A stretch of DNA of 24,763 nt from JAVKBW01 sp964352715. Its GTDB lineage: Bacteria > Pseudomonadota > Alphaproteobacteria > UBA8366 > Aestuariispiraceae. Shown here one piece after another: positions 23,409-24,763 of the stretch. The position numbers and the translations under genes are program-made. Within the stretch, counting starts at the first letter, position 1; each line of letters begins with the position of its first letter. Location: NCBI GenBank assembly GCA_964352715.1, contig CAYGSU010000061.1, positions 1-24,763 on the forward strand, in the 5' to 3' direction. The notes beneath the pieces were generated by a model. The model was not told where the DNA came from. It saw nothing but the letters and a program-made list of their open reading frames with translations, and ran no database searches.

Positions 23409-24185
23409 TTAGAGAATATCGATACTTTCCGGGTCGATCCGGAACACTTTCAGGTCGCCGCGTCGCTCGACATCGCCTTCGATGGAGACGAACAACGAGG
23501 TATAGTCGGTAAACTGCCCGGCGAGCGAAGCGCCGTGTTCATCCGCCAGCAGCAGCATGTCCTTTATGCCGTCCTCGCCATAGATCACGAACATCGGCGG
23601 CACGCCGCCCATGATGCAGACATTGGCGCAGACCATATGGGTCTTGCCCTGCCCCGGCCGCATCGCCCCCAGATAGCATTTGCTGTCGACGATTTCGCCT
23701 TTCAGCGTGTAGCGACCGAGCGGTTCGGCCGCCGGCGCGGTGAAGGCCTGCATTTCCGGCGTCACCGGACCTTCTGTCGGCATCACGCCACGACCGCCGA
23801 CCTGAAAGATTTCGTAGCCGTCCCGCGCAAGGAACACGCCGCGCACATCGACAAGCTGGCCCTGATGCTGCTGCACCTGTTCGAGAATGCCGAACTTGCC
23901 GGCACCGGTAAGCACCACCGTGCGGCTTTCAGGAAACTCTTCTGTCGGCAGGGTGCGCAATACCGGATAGGGTTCAAGGTCGAAATAGCCGGTCAGGGTC
24001 AGGGCCGGCGGCATGAAGCCACCCTGCCCCGGATCTTTTTGCGCCACCGCGAAACCGAACCCAGCGCCAAGCAAACAGCCGACGACAACCGGAATCACCG
24101 TCCAGTAGAACAGGCCCAGCGGTTTCGGCATTTTCAGATAGCCGACGAAAAACGCCGATTTGCTGTCCGTCGGCTTACTGCTCAT
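23409..24185 (-). CDS. Membrane-anchored protein with conserved Cys/His motif, unknown function
   Basis: A 258-residue protein with one N-terminal membrane helix (about residues 24-48) and a large domain probably facing the periplasm. The most distinctive segment is GEIVDSKCYLGAMRPGQGKT (Cys170) followed by HMVCANVCIMGGVPP (His183, Cys186, Cys190). I recall similar motifs in uncharacterised proteobacterial proteins but know no function; the Cys/His set could bind a metal or form a redox disulfide. The N-terminal half has a comparable strand pattern (RTVVLTGAGKFGILEQV, QLVDVRGVFLARDGYEIFQV), suggesting two similar beta domains. Its ATG overlaps the Rieske gene stop (ATGA), so the products are made together. 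Confidence 0.72.
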   Translation of the reverse strand: MSSKPTDSKSAFFVGYLKMPKPLGLFYWTVIPVVVGCLLGAGFGFAVAQKDPGQGGFMPPALTLTGYFDLEPYPVLRTLPTEEFPESRTVVLTGAGKFGILEQVQQHQGQLVDVRGVFLARDGYEIFQVGGRGVMPTEGPVTPEMQAFTAPAAEPLGRYTLKGEIVDSKCYLGAMRPGQGKTHMVCANVCIMGGVPPMFVIYGEDGIKDMLLLADEHGASLAGQFTDYTSLFVSIEGDVERRGDLKVFRIDPESIDIL

Positions 24186-24763
24186 GACGTTCCCTCCGGC
24201 AGAACGACAGGATCAACCGGCGTGCCTGGCGGCAGCGCTGCGGGGTCGAGCAGGATGGTGTCGCCGTCCAGCGCCAGCCGGTAAGTCGGCACCTTTTCGG
24301 TGAATGGCGGCGGCGAACAGCCATCCTCCGGCCGGTACTGGAACCCGTGCCAAGGACAGGTGATGCAACCGTCGATCACCCGTCCCTCACCCAACGGACC
24401 GTTCTGATGCGCGCACACATTGGAAATAGCCGACAGTTTGTTCTCATAGCGAAACACGGCGACCCGTTCGCCACCCGGCAGCACGACGATTTTCGCCCGG
24501 TTCATCGCTATGGCGGATACCGGCCCGACGGTCAGCCAGTCCGGTTGCTGCGGGCCCGCCGATGCTTCATCCGCATCCGCTGCGACCTCCTTCATTCCGG
24601 CCGCGAGATGCAGAGCCACGACAAGGAAGAACGATCCACCCGTCATGATGGCGTAGAACGGATGCGCTTCTGCCTGCAACAGGCCGAAAGTGACATGCAG
24701 AATGACCAGCCCATAGGCGAAATAGACGCCCATATGCAGGGTTTTCCAGACCGGCGGGGTCAG
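24182..24763 (-). CDS. Ferric-reductase-like membrane protein fused to a Rieske 2Fe-2S domain (N-terminal part outside window)
   Basis: Only the last 193 codons are visible; the frame is open to the window edge. The visible part starts with membrane helices (LHMGVYFAYGLVILHVTFGL and FYAIMTGGSFFLVVALHLAA) containing histidines spaced as in heme-binding ferric-reductase/MsrQ-like membrane domains. After a linker comes a Rieske domain (from DWLTVGPVSAI), with ligands CAH (in NVCAHQNGPLG) and CPWH (in GCITCPWHGFQY) 16 residues apart, then a short tail. This Rieske lacks the extra disulfide cysteines of bc1-type proteins and is closer to ferredoxin-type Rieske domains. It likely passes electrons through the membrane. 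The stop overlaps the next gene by 4 bases. Confidence 0.8.
   Translation of the reverse strand: MTPPVWKTLHMGVYFAYGLVILHVTFGLLQAEAHPFYAIMTGGSFFLVVALHLAAGMKEVAADADEASAGPQQPDWLTVGPVSAIAMNRAKIVVLPGGERVAVFRYENKLSAISNVCAHQNGPLGEGRVIDGCITCPWHGFQYRPEDGCSPPPFTEKVPTYRLALDGDTILLDPAALPPGTPVDPVVLPEGTS

Noticed and set aside
23136..24284. Long plus-strand open frame (382 codons) over the redox cluster
   Set aside because: It runs antisense to three genes with recognisable membrane or start/stop features. Its translation is rich in His, Arg and Gln with no domain, as expected of a GC-rich shadow frame.
1..24763. Mobile elements, CRISPR arrays, integrases
   Set aside because: Checked by eye for terminal inverted repeats, evenly spaced repeats and transposase or integrase motifs; none were found.

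Overview
The window looks like chromosomal DNA of a free-living alphaproteobacterium. The DNA is GC-rich (about 60% by eye) with densely packed genes. It carries several alphaproteobacterial signatures: an NDUFS4/ETC complex I accessory subunit, a PAS_5-type protein, an intracellular PHA depolymerase and a LivJGFHM-type transporter. A Rhodospirillales-like or marine lineage is an inference; no rRNA or phylogenetic marker is present to fix it. I see no insertion sequence, prophage, CRISPR array or integrase.

Layout. 1-1154 (+): cystathionine beta-lyase, missing only the first base of its start codon. 1167-2545 (+): a class III nucleotidyl cyclase behind a TATAAT promoter. 2592-3902 (+): intracellular PHA depolymerase behind a promoter overlapped by a near-palindrome resembling a PhaR operator. 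3977-9098 (+): an iron-responsive operon in the order imelysin, di-heme oxidoreductase, second imelysin, Tat-exported DUF1513 protein. A Fur box covers its -35 and a 17-bp hairpin separates gene 1 from gene 2. 9110-11264 (-): glutaminase followed by an AruH-like aminotransferase. 11395-12126 (+): Anbu proteasome-like peptidase. 12330-12662 (+): single PilZ domain protein. 12770-18614 (+): branched-chain amino acid type ABC transporter (J-G-F-H-M) with a terminator after the binding-protein gene, then a MarC family gene 33 bases downstream. 18875-19717 (+): universal-stress-like protein. 19874-20428 (-): PAS_5-type protein. 20517-20593 (-): tRNA-Arg(TCT). 20747-21082 (+): small helical unknown. 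21102-23040 (-): NDUFS4-like subunit followed by a sulfotransferase-like protein. 23133-24763 (-): a membrane redox cluster of a ferric-reductase-like/Rieske fusion (its N-terminal part lies outside the window), a membrane-anchored protein with a conserved Cys/His motif, and a two-helix membrane peptide.

How the genes fit together. Two coherent systems stand out. One is the Fur-boxed imelysin/di-heme operon, all of whose products carry export signals, so it is a periplasmic iron-linked redox module of unknown mechanism. The other is the Rieske/ferric-reductase-like cluster at the right edge, where the first two genes overlap by 4 bases and the third follows closely. The liv operon, the glutaminase-aminotransferase pair and the beta-lyase are nitrogen and amino acid metabolism. 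PHA depolymerase, cyclase, PilZ, PAS and USP genes suggest storage and signalling under changing nutrient supply. Neither system can be called wholly undescribed from sequence alone, but both contain proteins with no assigned biochemical function.
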